Assembly (NCBI RefSeq): GCF_007483685.1
Contig: NZ_VMKN01000001.1
Location: 2,034,393-2,098,392 of the forward strand
Length of the DNA stretch: 64,000 nt
Source: Litoribacter populi
GTDB taxonomy: Bacteria; Bacteroidota; Bacteroidia; Cytophagales; Cyclobacteriaceae
Reading direction: 5' to 3'
Under the pieces are notes generated by a model. That model had not been told where the DNA came from. It did not search any database and saw only the letters and a list, made by a program, of their open reading frames with translations. Shown here piece by piece: positions 1-8,514 of this stretch; positions within the stretch are counted from its first letter, which is position 1; the number at the start of each line of letters is the position of its first letter. A program made the translations under genes and the position numbers.

Positions 1-432
1 AAGGATTTGAATTTCCTTTTGGAAAAAGGTTTCTTCTCCAAAATTCCGCATCCATCGGGTGTAAGCTGTGATTTTGTAATTTCCTGCCTGCAAATCATCC
101 GAAAGAGAAATGTCCCCATATGCTTCACCTTCTGAAATAGGTAAGGTTAATTTTTCCACCAAATCCCCAGCATGATCAATAAGGTCCACATATAAAACTC
201 CGCTTCTCTCTGTAGCCTTAAGACTTGAAGACTGTAGGACATATGCTTTCAGCCAAACTATTTCTCCCCCCATATAATGGGGCTTATCCAGCTGGAGATA
301 GACTTTTTCCGGATTGAAACTTTCCCTGTAGATCTTCAGGTTTTCCTCCAGCTTTTGGGTAAGCTCCTGAGCAGTCAGATTGGAGGTGATGAGAATGGAA
401 AGTAGGGTTATAAGAAAGTTTAATTTGCGCAT
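1..432 (-). CDS. Secreted MG2-like protein, 3' part cut off by window edge
   Basis: Translating the minus strand from the ATG at 430-432 gives 144 residues in frame to the window edge. The N-terminus MRKLNFLITLLSILITSNLTAQ is a clear signal peptide. It is followed by a stretch around KVYLQLDKPHYMGGEIVWLK and then GDISLSDDLQAGNYKITAYT. The pattern of a long strand, then DKPxYxxGExxWxKAYV, then a turn with GxYxI is that of macroglobulin MG2-type domains found at the start of large (about 800-900 aa) exported Bacteroidota proteins, some of which also carry a TonB plug domain. Only the N-terminal domain is visible, so the role of the full protein is not decidable here. The divergent gene is the metal ATPase at 702. 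Confidence 0.8.
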   Translation of the reverse strand, partial: MRKLNFLITLLSILITSNLTAQELTQKLEENLKIYRESFNPEKVYLQLDKPHYMGGEIVWLKAYVLQSSSLKATERSGVLYVDLIDHAGDLVEKLTLPISEGEAYGDISLSDDLQAGNYKITAYTRWMRNFGEETFFQKEIQIL

Positions 433-522
433 AAGTGATTAAGAGAACATTGGTCTCTTAATCAATACGTTAATAAAGATAAAAAGATTTTTGCCAAGTA
501 ATTCCAATTTTTAGAAGATCCC

Positions 523-566
523 AGTGGGATCAAAGTAGTGCCAAAACAGTATCAAAGTAGGGATAC
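523..566. repeat. Degenerate array of four 11-bp units
   Basis: The gap upstream of the metal ATPase reads as AGTGGGATCAA, AGTAGTGCCAA, AACAGTATCAA, AGTAGGGATAC, with a fifth looser unit TAGAAGATCCC just before (512-522). The first junction also forms the perfect palindrome GATCCCAGTGGGATC (517-531). Two further 11-bp arrays occur at 11443 and 35101. Function unknown. Confidence 0.5.
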
Positions 567-701
567 TTGGGCCACGCTTTCCGTTTTTAAATATATATTG
601 GAATATTTATAGTCCGCGCTTTGTTAAGAGCTTGATGTTGCTTTTGCAATTGCCGTGCATGCACTATTTGCCTAACTTTCCTAAAAGTGCTCAAAAACTC
701 A

Positions 702-2705
702 ATGAAAGATCAAAACCCGTCAGATATTCTAGAAAGCAATGAAAGTAAAGTTCAACCTGAACACACCTCTTTCCTTGATTCGGAGGGTTGTGGCTGTGAT
801 GCCCATGCCTGCAGTACACATGAACCTGCCCCTTCCAGGTTTGACTGGAAAGTATACTGGAAGGCTGCCTTGAGTTTTGTGCTTCTGGCTTTGGGAATCG
901 GCTTCGATTTTACTGAAGTGAACTGGTTTGAAGGTCCTTTTAGATTTTTATGGTATGTGTTGGCCTATGGGCTGGTGGCTTATGAAGTGATTGGTCCTGC
1001 TGCAAGAAGTTTGGTGAAGGGCTCCATCTTCAACGAGTTTTTCTTGATGACCATTGCTACCTTTGGCGCTTTCTATCTTGGTGAGTACGCTGAGGGAGTT
1101 GCTGTCATGCTATTTTATACCATTGGTGAACATGTGCAGGCCCTGGCGGTAAGAAGATCCAAGAACAGCATCAAAGACCTAATCGATGCGCGTCCTGACA
1201 CGGCTTTTGTCAAAAGAAACGGGGTATTTACAGCAGTTGACCCCAAACAAGTACGAGTAGGTGAGACTATCCAGGTAAAAGCCGGTGAAAAGGTGGTGCT
1301 TGACGGCGAACTGCAATCTGGCCCGGCTGAGTTTAATACTGCTGCCTTGACTGGTGAATCCCTCCCGCGGGTATTTGACCAAGGTAGCAAAGTGTTATCA
1401 GGTATGATAAACCTGAGCAGCCTTGTCGAACTGAAAGTTTCCTCCCGTTTTGAAGATAGCACCTTGTCCAGGATTCTTTATTTAGTGGAGGAAGCGGGCT
1501 CACGCAAGGCAACCACTCAAAAGTTTATAAGCAAGTTTGCCAAGATTTATACCCCGATTGTTGTCTTATTGGCGCTTGGGTTATTGCTGTTTCCGATTTT
1601 ATTTGTTTCTGAATATGTCTTTCAGGATTGGCTTTACAGATCTCTTGTTTTTCTTGTGATTTCCTGCCCATGTGCCCTGGTGATCTCCATTCCTTTGGGG
1701 TATTTCGGCGGACTGGGAGCTGGAGCCCAAAATGGCATATTGTTCAAAGGAGCCAATTATCTTGACGTTTTGGCCAAGGTGGAAACTGTGGTTTTTGATA
1801 AGACAGGCACTTTGACAGAAGCCCGGCTGAAGGTATCTGATGTCTTTCCGAAAAGCTTTGGAGATACCGATATAGCTCTTTTGAATAGAGTAGTGGCCTT
1901 GGAGAAGACATCCAACCACCCGGTTGCCCAGGCTATTGTTGCGCATTTTGGACAGGGTGACTCGACTGTAGATCTACTAAACGTGAGGGAACATGCTGGA
2001 ATGGGGCTTACAGCAAGTACGGAGAATGAAACACTATTCGTCGGAAATCTAGCTTTGCTCGATAAACATAATATACAATACCCAAAAGAGCTTCAAGATC
2101 ATCAGTCAACTCTTATCGCCATTGCTTATGGTGGAGAGTTTAGAGGTTATGTTTCACTGGAGGATAAAATCAAGTCAGAGGCAACTTCTATGATCTCCCA
2201 GTTAAAGGATCTAGGTATAAAAAATCTGCTGATGCTGTCAGGCGACCGAAAGATGGTTGTTGATTCGGTGGCCAAAGAGCTGGGATTAAACGGTTACTTT
2301 GGTGAACTGCTTCCAGAGGACAAGCTACGGAAACTGGAAGAATTGAAAAGCAAAACTTCCAAATTGGCATTTGTGGGCGATGGGATCAATGATGCACCGG
2401 CACTAGCTTTAGCTGACGTAGGGATTGCCATGGGAGGAATGGGGTCCGATGCGGCTATAGAAATCGCCGATGTGGTTTTGCAAGACGATAAATTGATCAA
2501 AATTCCTCTGGCAATTAAAATTGGAAGAAAGACAAGACAGATCGTTTGGCAAAATATAGGCTTGGCATTTGGGGTAAAAGCACTAGTAATGGTTTTGGGA
2601 GGAATGGGAATGGCTTCCCTTTGGGAGGCGGTTTTTGCCGATGTGGGGGTGGCTCTGCTGGCAATTTTAAATGCTGTAAGGATACAGAAACATTTTGGCA
2701 GATAA
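702..2705 (+). CDS. P1B-type metal-transporting ATPase, Zn/Cd/Pb class
   Basis: Membrane pump that uses ATP to export divalent metal ions. Hallmarks in order: a Cys-rich N-terminus GCGCDAHACSTH (Cys about 30, 32, 37), the transmembrane CPC motif in SCPCALVIS (about 321), the phosphorylated Asp in DKTGTLTE (about 366), a nucleotide-binding HP in SNHPVAQ, the hinge GDGINDAPA (about 559), and near the C-terminus a Lys in GVKALVM plus the DxG of FADVGVALLA. The CPC/Lys/DxG set is that of the ZntA/CadA (P1B-2) subgroup. No canonical GMxCxxC metal-binding domain is present; the short Cys cluster seems to stand in for it. An in-frame GTG lies at 687, but the ATG at 702 gives the usual MKDQ-type start. 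At 667 aa it has a normal length for a type without a full N-terminal domain. Substrate is inferred from family motifs only. Confidence 0.93.
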   Translation: MKDQNPSDILESNESKVQPEHTSFLDSEGCGCDAHACSTHEPAPSRFDWKVYWKAALSFVLLALGIGFDFTEVNWFEGPFRFLWYVLAYGLVAYEVIGPAARSLVKGSIFNEFFLMTIATFGAFYLGEYAEGVAVMLFYTIGEHVQALAVRRSKNSIKDLIDARPDTAFVKRNGVFTAVDPKQVRVGETIQVKAGEKVVLDGELQSGPAEFNTAALTGESLPRVFDQGSKVLSGMINLSSLVELKVSSRFEDSTLSRILYLVEEAGSRKATTQKFISKFAKIYTPIVVLLALGLLLFPILFVSEYVFQDWLYRSLVFLVISCPCALVISIPLGYFGGLGAGAQNGILFKGANYLDVLAKVETVVFDKTGTLTEARLKVSDVFPKSFGDTDIALLNRVVALEKTSNHPVAQAIVAHFGQGDSTVDLLNVREHAGMGLTASTENETLFVGNLALLDKHNIQYPKELQDHQSTLIAIAYGGEFRGYVSLEDKIKSEATSMISQLKDLGIKNLLMLSGDRKMVVDSVAKELGLNGYFGELLPEDKLRKLEELKSKTSKLAFVGDGINDAPALALADVGIAMGGMGSDAAIEIADVVLQDDKLIKIPLAIKIGRKTRQIVWQNIGLAFGVKALVMVLGGMGMASLWEAVFADVGVALLAILNAVRIQKHFGR

Positions 2706-2708
2706 AAA

Positions 2709-2738
2709 ACAACCCCGATCAGTTAAGACCGGGGTTGT
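2709..2738. terminator. Bidirectional hairpin terminator
   Basis: A 9-bp perfect stem (ACAACCCCG at 2709-2717 with CGGGGTTGT at 2730-2738) lies between the convergent ATPase and H1-like genes. On the minus strand it is followed by a T6 run (complement of 2703-2708), so it best serves the minus-strand gene; on the plus strand the T-tract is weak. Confidence 0.7.
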
Positions 2739-2758
2739 ATACTCCTATAGGATTGGAA

Positions 2759-2938
2759 TTATTTTCCTGAGTTTTTGAGTTCAGTGACCTCTTTACGGAT
2801 TTCCTGAGCAAGCTTCTTAGCTTCGTTCATACCGTTTCTTACTCTGGTCCCGGCAGCCTTGTTGCCTTTTTCATAGAACTTTTGGAAGTCATCTTCCAGA
2901 CCTGAGATCAAATTTTTAACTTCTTCAAATCTACTCAT
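2759..2938 (-). CDS. Histone H1-like small basic/helical protein
   Basis: Minus-strand ORF of 59 residues, below the size cut-off of simple ORF lists, starting MSRFEEVKNLISGLEDDF and ending KEVTELKNSGK. It matches, from memory, the short conserved Cytophagales/Bacteroidota proteins annotated as histone H1, with the family-like core FYEKGNKAAGTRVRNGM and LAQEIRKEV. It is rich in Lys, Arg and Glu and predicted wholly helical, with no cysteines or membrane segment. In this family the role is thought to be DNA or nucleoid binding, but the short Bacteroidota members are little studied. It converges on the metal ATPase and shares the terminator at 2709-2738. The start is the only ATG, and the frame is closed by TAA at 2759-2761. 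Confidence 0.85.
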   Translation of the reverse strand: MSRFEEVKNLISGLEDDFQKFYEKGNKAAGTRVRNGMNEAKKLAQEIRKEVTELKNSGK

Positions 2939-3268
2939 TTTTGTTTTTGGTTATGTTAGTTAAAATATTACCTGTGGGAAATGTAGTTTAGATTTTTTAA
3001 ATCACCAACAAATAGTTTTAAAAAATTAAATAAAATTTTTTCTACCACCCGTTCCATGTGGCTTTAAGACCTTGATTTTAAGGAAGAAAATTGTTTTCAT
3101 TGAGTTTCACTGATTTTAGGGGGATTTTCTTCGGATCAGTCAATTTGGTGTTATTTACCAGCGTAGACCATAATGTTCCGGTTTTGGTCATCAAATTTTA
3201 TAATTGCCTTTAATAGGGACATTTTTCAAATAAATTCTTGTTTTCAGTGATTTTAAACTCCTTGTTTT
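2939..3268. other. Intergenic region, AT-rich, no gene seen
   Basis: This AT-rich stretch between the divergent H1-like gene and the aldolase gene has no ORF with coding character. It must hold the promoters of both genes. I see no inverted repeat or riboswitch-like fold that I would defend. Confidence 0.5.
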
Positions 3269-3276
3269 TATCTTTG
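3269..3276 (+). promoter_or_regulatory. Candidate -7 element of the aldolase gene
   Basis: TATCTTTG matches the Bacteroidota -7 consensus TAnnTTTG, 71 bp before the aldolase ATG. No good TTTG -33 partner was found at 19-21 bp, so this is tentative. Confidence 0.35.
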
Positions 3277-3347
3277 AATAACCCTCCCTTAGGCTTGCCG
3301 GCCAAAAGGGATTTGAAGAAATTTAACTTTTAAACTAAACAAGACCT

Positions 3348-4409
3348 ATGAAATTTAAACCAGGAGTAAAATACGGCCAAGAACTTCAAGACCTTTTGGC
3401 ATATGCCAAGGAAAGTGAATTTGCCATGCCTGCAGTCAACGTGATCAATACAAGCACAGTGAACGCAGTATTAGAAACAGCCAAGAAGGTGAATTCTCCG
3501 GTAATGATTCAATTCTCCAATGGTGGTGCACAGTTTTTCGCTGGTAAAGGTCTTCCAAACGATCAGCAGCAGGCATCCGTGGCTGGAGCGGTTTCAGGTG
3601 CCATGCACGTACACAGAATGGCCGAGGCCTATGGTGTGCCCGTAGTGCTTCATACAGACCATGCTGCCAAAAAGCTCCTTCCATGGATCGACGGGATGCT
3701 GAATGAAGGTAAAGCTTATTATGATGCTTTCAAGAAGCCACTTTTCAGCTCACACATGCTGGATCTTTCCGAAGAGCCTTTAGAGGAAAACATCGAGACT
3801 TCTGTAAAATACTTCAAAGAGTTTGTCAAAATCGAAATGGGCATTGAAATCGAACTCGGCGTGACTGGGGGAGAGGAAGATGGCGTAGATAATACCGACA
3901 TAGACAGCTCCAAGCTTTACACTCAGCCTGAAGAGGTAGCCCATGCATATGAGGAACTTAAAAAAGTGGGGGATGCCTTTACAGTAGCTGCGGCCTTTGG
4001 AAATGTTCACGGGGTTTATAAGCCTGGAAACGTCAGCCTTAAGCCGATAATCCTTAAAAACAGCCAAGACTTCATCAATGAGAAATTTGGCACCACAGGC
4101 AAGCCTGTAAGCTTTGTATTCCATGGTGGTTCCGGTTCATCAGTTGAGGAGATCCGTGAAGCAAATAGCTACGGTTCGATCAAAATGAACATTGATACTG
4201 ATATGCAATGGGCATTCTGGGAAGGTGTGTTGAAATACTATCATACCAATGAAAACTATCTGCAAACCCAGTTGGGTAATCCTGACGGAGACGATAAGCC
4301 AAACAAAAAATTCTATGATCCAAGAGCATGGTTAAGAAAAGGCGAGGAAAATTTTGTAAAAAGACTCGAGCAGGCTTTTGATATGCTTAACTGTATTGAC
4401 AGAAATTAA
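3348..4409 (+). CDS. fbaA: Class II fructose-bisphosphate aldolase
   Basis: Cytoplasmic zinc-dependent aldolase that splits fructose 1,6-bisphosphate into glyceraldehyde 3-phosphate and dihydroxyacetone phosphate, in glycolysis and gluconeogenesis. At 353 aa it is close to E. coli FbaA (359 aa). Visible family motifs: VVLHTDHAAKK around residue 100-110, with the catalytic Asp and zinc-ligand His; acidic GGEEDGVDN around 175; the zinc His in FGNVHGVYKPGNV around 220; and the phosphate-binding FHGGSGSS (about 259) and KMNIDTDMQWA (about 283). The residue pattern is of the class IIA (FbaA) subgroup rather than the shorter class IIB. A strong hairpin terminator follows the stop codon. Confidence 0.96.
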   Translation: MKFKPGVKYGQELQDLLAYAKESEFAMPAVNVINTSTVNAVLETAKKVNSPVMIQFSNGGAQFFAGKGLPNDQQQASVAGAVSGAMHVHRMAEAYGVPVVLHTDHAAKKLLPWIDGMLNEGKAYYDAFKKPLFSSHMLDLSEEPLEENIETSVKYFKEFVKIEMGIEIELGVTGGEEDGVDNTDIDSSKLYTQPEEVAHAYEELKKVGDAFTVAAAFGNVHGVYKPGNVSLKPIILKNSQDFINEKFGTTGKPVSFVFHGGSGSSVEEIREANSYGSIKMNIDTDMQWAFWEGVLKYYHTNENYLQTQLGNPDGDDKPNKKFYDPRAWLRKGEENFVKRLEQAFDMLNCIDRN

Positions 4410-4429
4410 CACTATATATTCCATTAATT

Positions 4430-4479
4430 TATAGTCCACAATCCAGGTCAATTTGATCTGGATTGTGGACTATATTTTT
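4430..4479 (+). terminator. Strong rho-independent terminator, 17-bp perfect stem
   Basis: Left arm 4430-4446 and right arm 4458-4474 are exact complements (17 bp) around an 11-nt loop, followed by T5 (4475-4479). It ends the aldolase transcript. The right arm lies only 13 nt before the amylase ATG at 4493, so little room is left for a separate amylase promoter. Confidence 0.9.
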
Positions 4480-4492
4480 AACAATCAAACCT

Positions 4493-6058
4493 ATGCGTAA
4501 ACTCTATTCTTTATTCATTTTACCTCTCCTGATCTGGACCGCTGGTTGTGCACCTTCCCCAGATGTGGTTTCTGAGAATGTTGGTAAAAAAGACCATTGG
4601 CCCCATGCTGGCATTACCTATGAGATTTTTGTACAGTCCTTTTACGACACAGATGGTGACGGTATTGGCGACATTAATGGAGTTACCAAAAATTTGGACC
4701 ACGTAAAAGACTTAAATGCCAACGCTATTTGGTTTATGCCCATTATGCCTTCTCCAAGTTATCACAAGTATGATGTGACCGACTATAAGGACATCCACCC
4801 TGACTACGGGACTTTAGAGGACTTCAAAAAATTGATCGAGGAAGCTCATGAAAAGGATATCCGAATAGTGATCGACATGATCATCAACCATACAAGCAGC
4901 GAGCATCCATGGTTTTTGGAAGCTAAAAAAGGCCCTGAAAATCCATATAGGGACTACTATGTTTGGGCAGGTAAGGATACCATTGCTGATCATATTAACA
5001 AGAAGAAAACCACTCTGGACAGCGACAACATTCGTCAGTGGCACGATCCAGGACAAGGGGATGAGTTTTACTATGGCTTTTTCACTGGCAATATGCCTGA
5101 TCTGAATTTTGACAATCCAGAAGTAAGGAAAGAGATCTATGAAATCGGTCGCTTTTGGCTGGAAGAAATGGGCGTTGATGGATTCAGACTTGACGCCGCG
5201 AAACATATTTATCCTGATGACCGACCCGAAGACAACCATGCCTTTTGGGTGGAATTCAGGGAAGAAATGGAGAAGATCAAATCAGACGTCTACTTAGTAG
5301 GTGAGGTTTATGATATGAAGGAAGTGGTAGCCCCTTATTTACCGGGATTGCCCGCGTTGTTTAATTTTGATTTTCATTACACACTCTTGGAGTCCTTTGA
5401 AAAAGAGGAGGGAATGCTTTTGGCCGAAAGACAAAAGGAGATCCTTGACTTCTACAATGAAATCACCGATGACTTTATTGATGCTACATTCTCTTCAAAC
5501 CATGACCAACCACGATTACTGAGCAGCCTAAAGGGTAACGAGGAAAAGGCTAGGCAAGCTATCGCGATTTTGATGACCATGCCTGGGGCTCCGTATTTAT
5601 ATTATGGTGAGGAGATTGGAATGTTGGGTGAAAAGCCTGATGAGCTTATCCGGGAGCCATTCCTTTGGGATGCCAAGGAGAATGATTCCGGACGCGCAAC
5701 CTGGATTGAACCCAAATTCAGCACCGATGAAACCGTTACGCCTTTGGCCATACAAAAGGAAGACCCTTCAAGTAAGTTTAACTTTTACAAGGAAGTCACC
5801 TCTCTACGCGCTAATGATGAGGTTTTGACCTTGGGCTCGTTGGAATTGATGGAGGATGAGTTTGATTCTGCTGTGATGGCTTACGAAAGACATTATGACA
5901 GACAGATTTACAAAGTCTTCCATAACATAGGTGAGTCAGATGTGGAGTTCGAGCTAAATAGCGGAGATTTTGAAATAGTATACCGCCATGGTGATAGCAA
6001 AATGGATGATAATGGAAAGGTCAAAATGGGAGCTTATAGCTCGCTTGTGATTAAGTAA
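4493..6058 (+). CDS. GH13 alpha-amylase family lipoprotein
   Basis: Glycoside hydrolase acting on alpha-1,4-glucans or maltooligosaccharides, anchored to a membrane by lipid. The N-terminus MRKLYSLFILPLLIWTAGC ends in a lipobox with Cys19. The four GH13 conserved regions are present: DMIINHTS (I), GVDGFRLDAAKH with the nucleophile Asp about 233 (II), LVGEVYD with the acid Glu about 272 (III), and FSSNHDQPR (IV). The domain-B motif is MPDLNF, the form seen in the intermediary subgroup between oligo-1,6-glucosidases and neopullulanases. An in-frame TTG at 4463 would place the start inside the terminator stem; the ATG at 4493 is chosen because it begins the signal sequence. Length 521 aa is normal. 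No SusC/SusD genes are adjacent, so it stands outside a typical utilization locus. Confidence 0.92.
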   Translation: MRKLYSLFILPLLIWTAGCAPSPDVVSENVGKKDHWPHAGITYEIFVQSFYDTDGDGIGDINGVTKNLDHVKDLNANAIWFMPIMPSPSYHKYDVTDYKDIHPDYGTLEDFKKLIEEAHEKDIRIVIDMIINHTSSEHPWFLEAKKGPENPYRDYYVWAGKDTIADHINKKKTTLDSDNIRQWHDPGQGDEFYYGFFTGNMPDLNFDNPEVRKEIYEIGRFWLEEMGVDGFRLDAAKHIYPDDRPEDNHAFWVEFREEMEKIKSDVYLVGEVYDMKEVVAPYLPGLPALFNFDFHYTLLESFEKEEGMLLAERQKEILDFYNEITDDFIDATFSSNHDQPRLLSSLKGNEEKARQAIAILMTMPGAPYLYYGEEIGMLGEKPDELIREPFLWDAKENDSGRATWIEPKFSTDETVTPLAIQKEDPSSKFNFYKEVTSLRANDEVLTLGSLELMEDEFDSAVMAYERHYDRQIYKVFHNIGESDVEFELNSGDFEIVYRHGDSKMDDNGKVKMGAYSSLVIK

Positions 6059-6077
6059 ACTTTTGATAATCAGTGGT

Positions 6078-6107
6078 AAACCTCACCTTCGGGTGGGGTT
6101 TTTTTTT
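6078..6107 (+). terminator. Rho-independent terminator with TTCG loop
   Basis: AAACCTCACC (6078-6087), loop TTCG, GGTGGGGTTT (6092-6101; one G-U pair), then a run of T to 6107. It ends the amylase transcript. Confidence 0.92.
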
Positions 6108-6261
6108 GTATAAATTTTTTATAAACCATTTGTTATAAAGTGTTGATAATAAGTATATTATGGGTTATTGTTTAAATAATAACATTCGCAGGTTGGTGAA
6201 AAAAATTGCATAACTCTCTAATTTTTAGCCTAAAACCTTACTTTTATGAAATCTTTTTATT

Positions 6262-6269
6262 TATATTTG
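6262..6269 (+). promoter_or_regulatory. Candidate -7 element of the dehydratase gene
   Basis: TATATTTG fits TAnnTTTG exactly, 40 bp before the ATG at 6310. No convincing -33 TTTG was found. Confidence 0.45.
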
Positions 6270-6309
6270 AAATACAAAAACAAGTATTTTTTATACAACC
6301 ACCGTGTCT

Positions 6310-8223
6310 ATGAAATTTTTAAACCGAGTGAGTATTTTACCGAGATGGACAATAGCACTTTTTGATAGTTTAATTCTGGTTTATGCAGTTGTTATTGGAT
6401 TTGCCTTACGCTACAATTTTGATTTTACTGCTTTTAAGACCTATTCTCTTGCTGATGGTTTGTTGCTCTTCCTCTGCTGTGGTTGGGTTGCTATGGGTTT
6501 AAGCAAAAGTTATTTGGGAATAATCCGGCATACCAGCTTAAGGGACGGAGTTATTTTGGCAAAAATGATCCTAATCACTGCGGTATTGGCAACAGTAAGC
6601 AATTTTTTAGCGGTACATGTACTTGGATATGAGTGGATATTGTCCTCAGCTGTTTTGATGATAGCTTCAGGTGTGGCTTTGATGACATTGTTGTTTTATA
6701 GAATGATTATCAAGGAGCTCTTTGGCTTCATCAAACACAGTAAGAAGGATATTATACCCGTGGCAGTTTTTGGAGCAGGGGAGGCTGGTGTTCTAGCGCA
6801 GGAAGTGTATGCCAATGATAACCAAGTAAAGAAAAGGGTTGTAGCTTTTCTTGATGATGATCCCCACAAAGCGGGAAAAGTACTTTCTGGGGCCAAGATT
6901 TATTTGGGTCTTGAAATTCTTGCCTCGGTTGCAACCAAATATAAAATCCGGGAATTGGTAATTTCTGTCCAGGATCTTTCCCCCAATCGAAGGAGACAGA
7001 TAATCGATGAATGTTTGAGACTCAATATTCACGCTACCATCATCCCTCCGGTAAAAGAATGGATTAATGGTACTCTGGGTTCCAGCGGAATCAGGGAGGT
7101 CAAGATTGAAGATTTGTTATCTAGAGAAGAGATAGGTCTTGACAATGAGCATGTGAAGCAAGATATTGAAGGCAAGGTGATCATGGTTACCGGTGCTGCT
7201 GGGTCAATAGGAAGTGAACTTGTCAGACAACTAAAAATATACAATCCAAAGCAGGTATTGTTGGTAGACCAGGCCGAATCACCACTTTACTCCCTTCACA
7301 CGGAAGTTAATTCACAGGGACTTGAAATTGAATTAGTGCCATTGCTAGCCGACATTAGGAAAAGGAAAACTATGGCGAGGATCATGAGTAAGTATAGACC
7401 TCAGATTATCTATCATGCGGCAGCTTACAAGCATGTGCCTATGATGGAGGAGTTTCCTGAGGAAGCCATAAAATCTAACATTCTTGGGACCCGGACTATT
7501 GCCGACTTGGCCGTACTCAACCATGTTGAAAAATTTGTGATGGTAAGCACAGATAAAGCTGTGAATCCCACTAACGTAATGGGGGCTTCCAAAAGAATAG
7601 CTGAAATGTACGTTCAGGCATTGAATGATGCCATTGCCGAAACCAATGATTCAAGAAAAACCCGCTTTGTAACCACCCGTTTTGGAAATGTTCTGGGCTC
7701 CAACGGATCTGTGATTCCGCTTTTCAAAAGCCAGATTCAAAATGGGGGGCCTGTTACAGTGACCCATCCGGACATTACAAGATACTTTATGACCATCCCG
7801 GAAGCATGTCAGCTGGTGATTGAGGCAGGTGTGATGGGTAATGGAGGGGAGGTATTCGTCTTTGATATGGGAGAACCGATTAAAATTTTAGATCTGGCCA
7901 AGAGAATGATTCAGTTGAGTGGCAAGAAGCTTTGGAAGGATGTTGGAATTGAATTTTCAGGTCTACGGCAAGGGGAAAAACTTTTTGAGGAGCTTTTAAC
8001 TACCTCCGAAAAGGTAGTTGAAACCCACCATCCCAAAATTATGATCGCCAAGGTCAAAAAGGTGAATTTTGAATCAATTGTAAATAAAGTAGAGGCATTC
8101 AAAGTACTTCTGCACAAAAATTCAGATATCGCATTGGTAAGCCACATGAAAAATATCGTGCCTGAATATATAAGCAATGCCTCAAGATTTAGCTTTTTGG
8201 ATAAAATGGAGCTCAAACAATAA
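6310..8223 (+). CDS. Membrane-bound nucleotide-sugar 4,6-dehydratase (CapD/WbpM/PglF type)
   Basis: Likely converts a UDP-N-acetylhexosamine to the 4-keto-6-deoxy sugar at the inner membrane, for surface polysaccharide. The first about 120 residues hold four transmembrane helices. Then comes a Rossmann-like domain with VAVFGAGEAGVLAQE (about 155), and a second Rossmann NAD(P) domain, TGAAGSIGSELV (about 294), with the short-chain dehydrogenase signature STDKAVNPTNVMGASKR (about 413). This long architecture (637 aa) is that of WbpM/PglF, not of short soluble FlaA1/PseB forms. GTG at 6304 is possible; ATG at 6310 is preferred. It stands alone, with a terminator on each side. The sugar substrate cannot be told from sequence. 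Confidence 0.93.
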   Translation: MKFLNRVSILPRWTIALFDSLILVYAVVIGFALRYNFDFTAFKTYSLADGLLLFLCCGWVAMGLSKSYLGIIRHTSLRDGVILAKMILITAVLATVSNFLAVHVLGYEWILSSAVLMIASGVALMTLLFYRMIIKELFGFIKHSKKDIIPVAVFGAGEAGVLAQEVYANDNQVKKRVVAFLDDDPHKAGKVLSGAKIYLGLEILASVATKYKIRELVISVQDLSPNRRRQIIDECLRLNIHATIIPPVKEWINGTLGSSGIREVKIEDLLSREEIGLDNEHVKQDIEGKVIMVTGAAGSIGSELVRQLKIYNPKQVLLVDQAESPLYSLHTEVNSQGLEIELVPLLADIRKRKTMARIMSKYRPQIIYHAAAYKHVPMMEEFPEEAIKSNILGTRTIADLAVLNHVEKFVMVSTDKAVNPTNVMGASKRIAEMYVQALNDAIAETNDSRKTRFVTTRFGNVLGSNGSVIPLFKSQIQNGGPVTVTHPDITRYFMTIPEACQLVIEAGVMGNGGEVFVFDMGEPIKILDLAKRMIQLSGKKLWKDVGIEFSGLRQGEKLFEELLTTSEKVVETHHPKIMIAKVKKVNFESIVNKVEAFKVLLHKNSDIALVSHMKNIVPEYISNASRFSFLDKMELKQ

Positions 8224-8247
8224 AATTACCTCAGTTTAACCACTACG

Positions 8248-8277
8248 GCCTCCCAACATTTTTTGGGAGGCTTTTTT
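8248..8277 (+). terminator. Rho-independent terminator
   Basis: GCCTCCCAA (8248-8256) pairs with TTGGGAGGC (8263-8271), followed by T6. It ends the dehydratase transcript. Confidence 0.93.
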
Positions 8278-8514
8278 GTCTGAACAAGAAATGTAAGACT
8301 CAGATAATCAGAGTAATTAGAGGATTTTTTAGTGGGATGAATTTCGTATTTGAGTTAATTTTTTTGATTTTTAAACTGAATGAGTGAAGAAATAGTAGTA
8401 TTTCCATTAAAAAAATAAATATTTCAACTCTTTAATATTTGTCATGGTATAATAATTGTATCCTATATTATTGATTTTGTATTTGGTAAAATTTTTTTAC
8501 ATTAATAATAGGAT

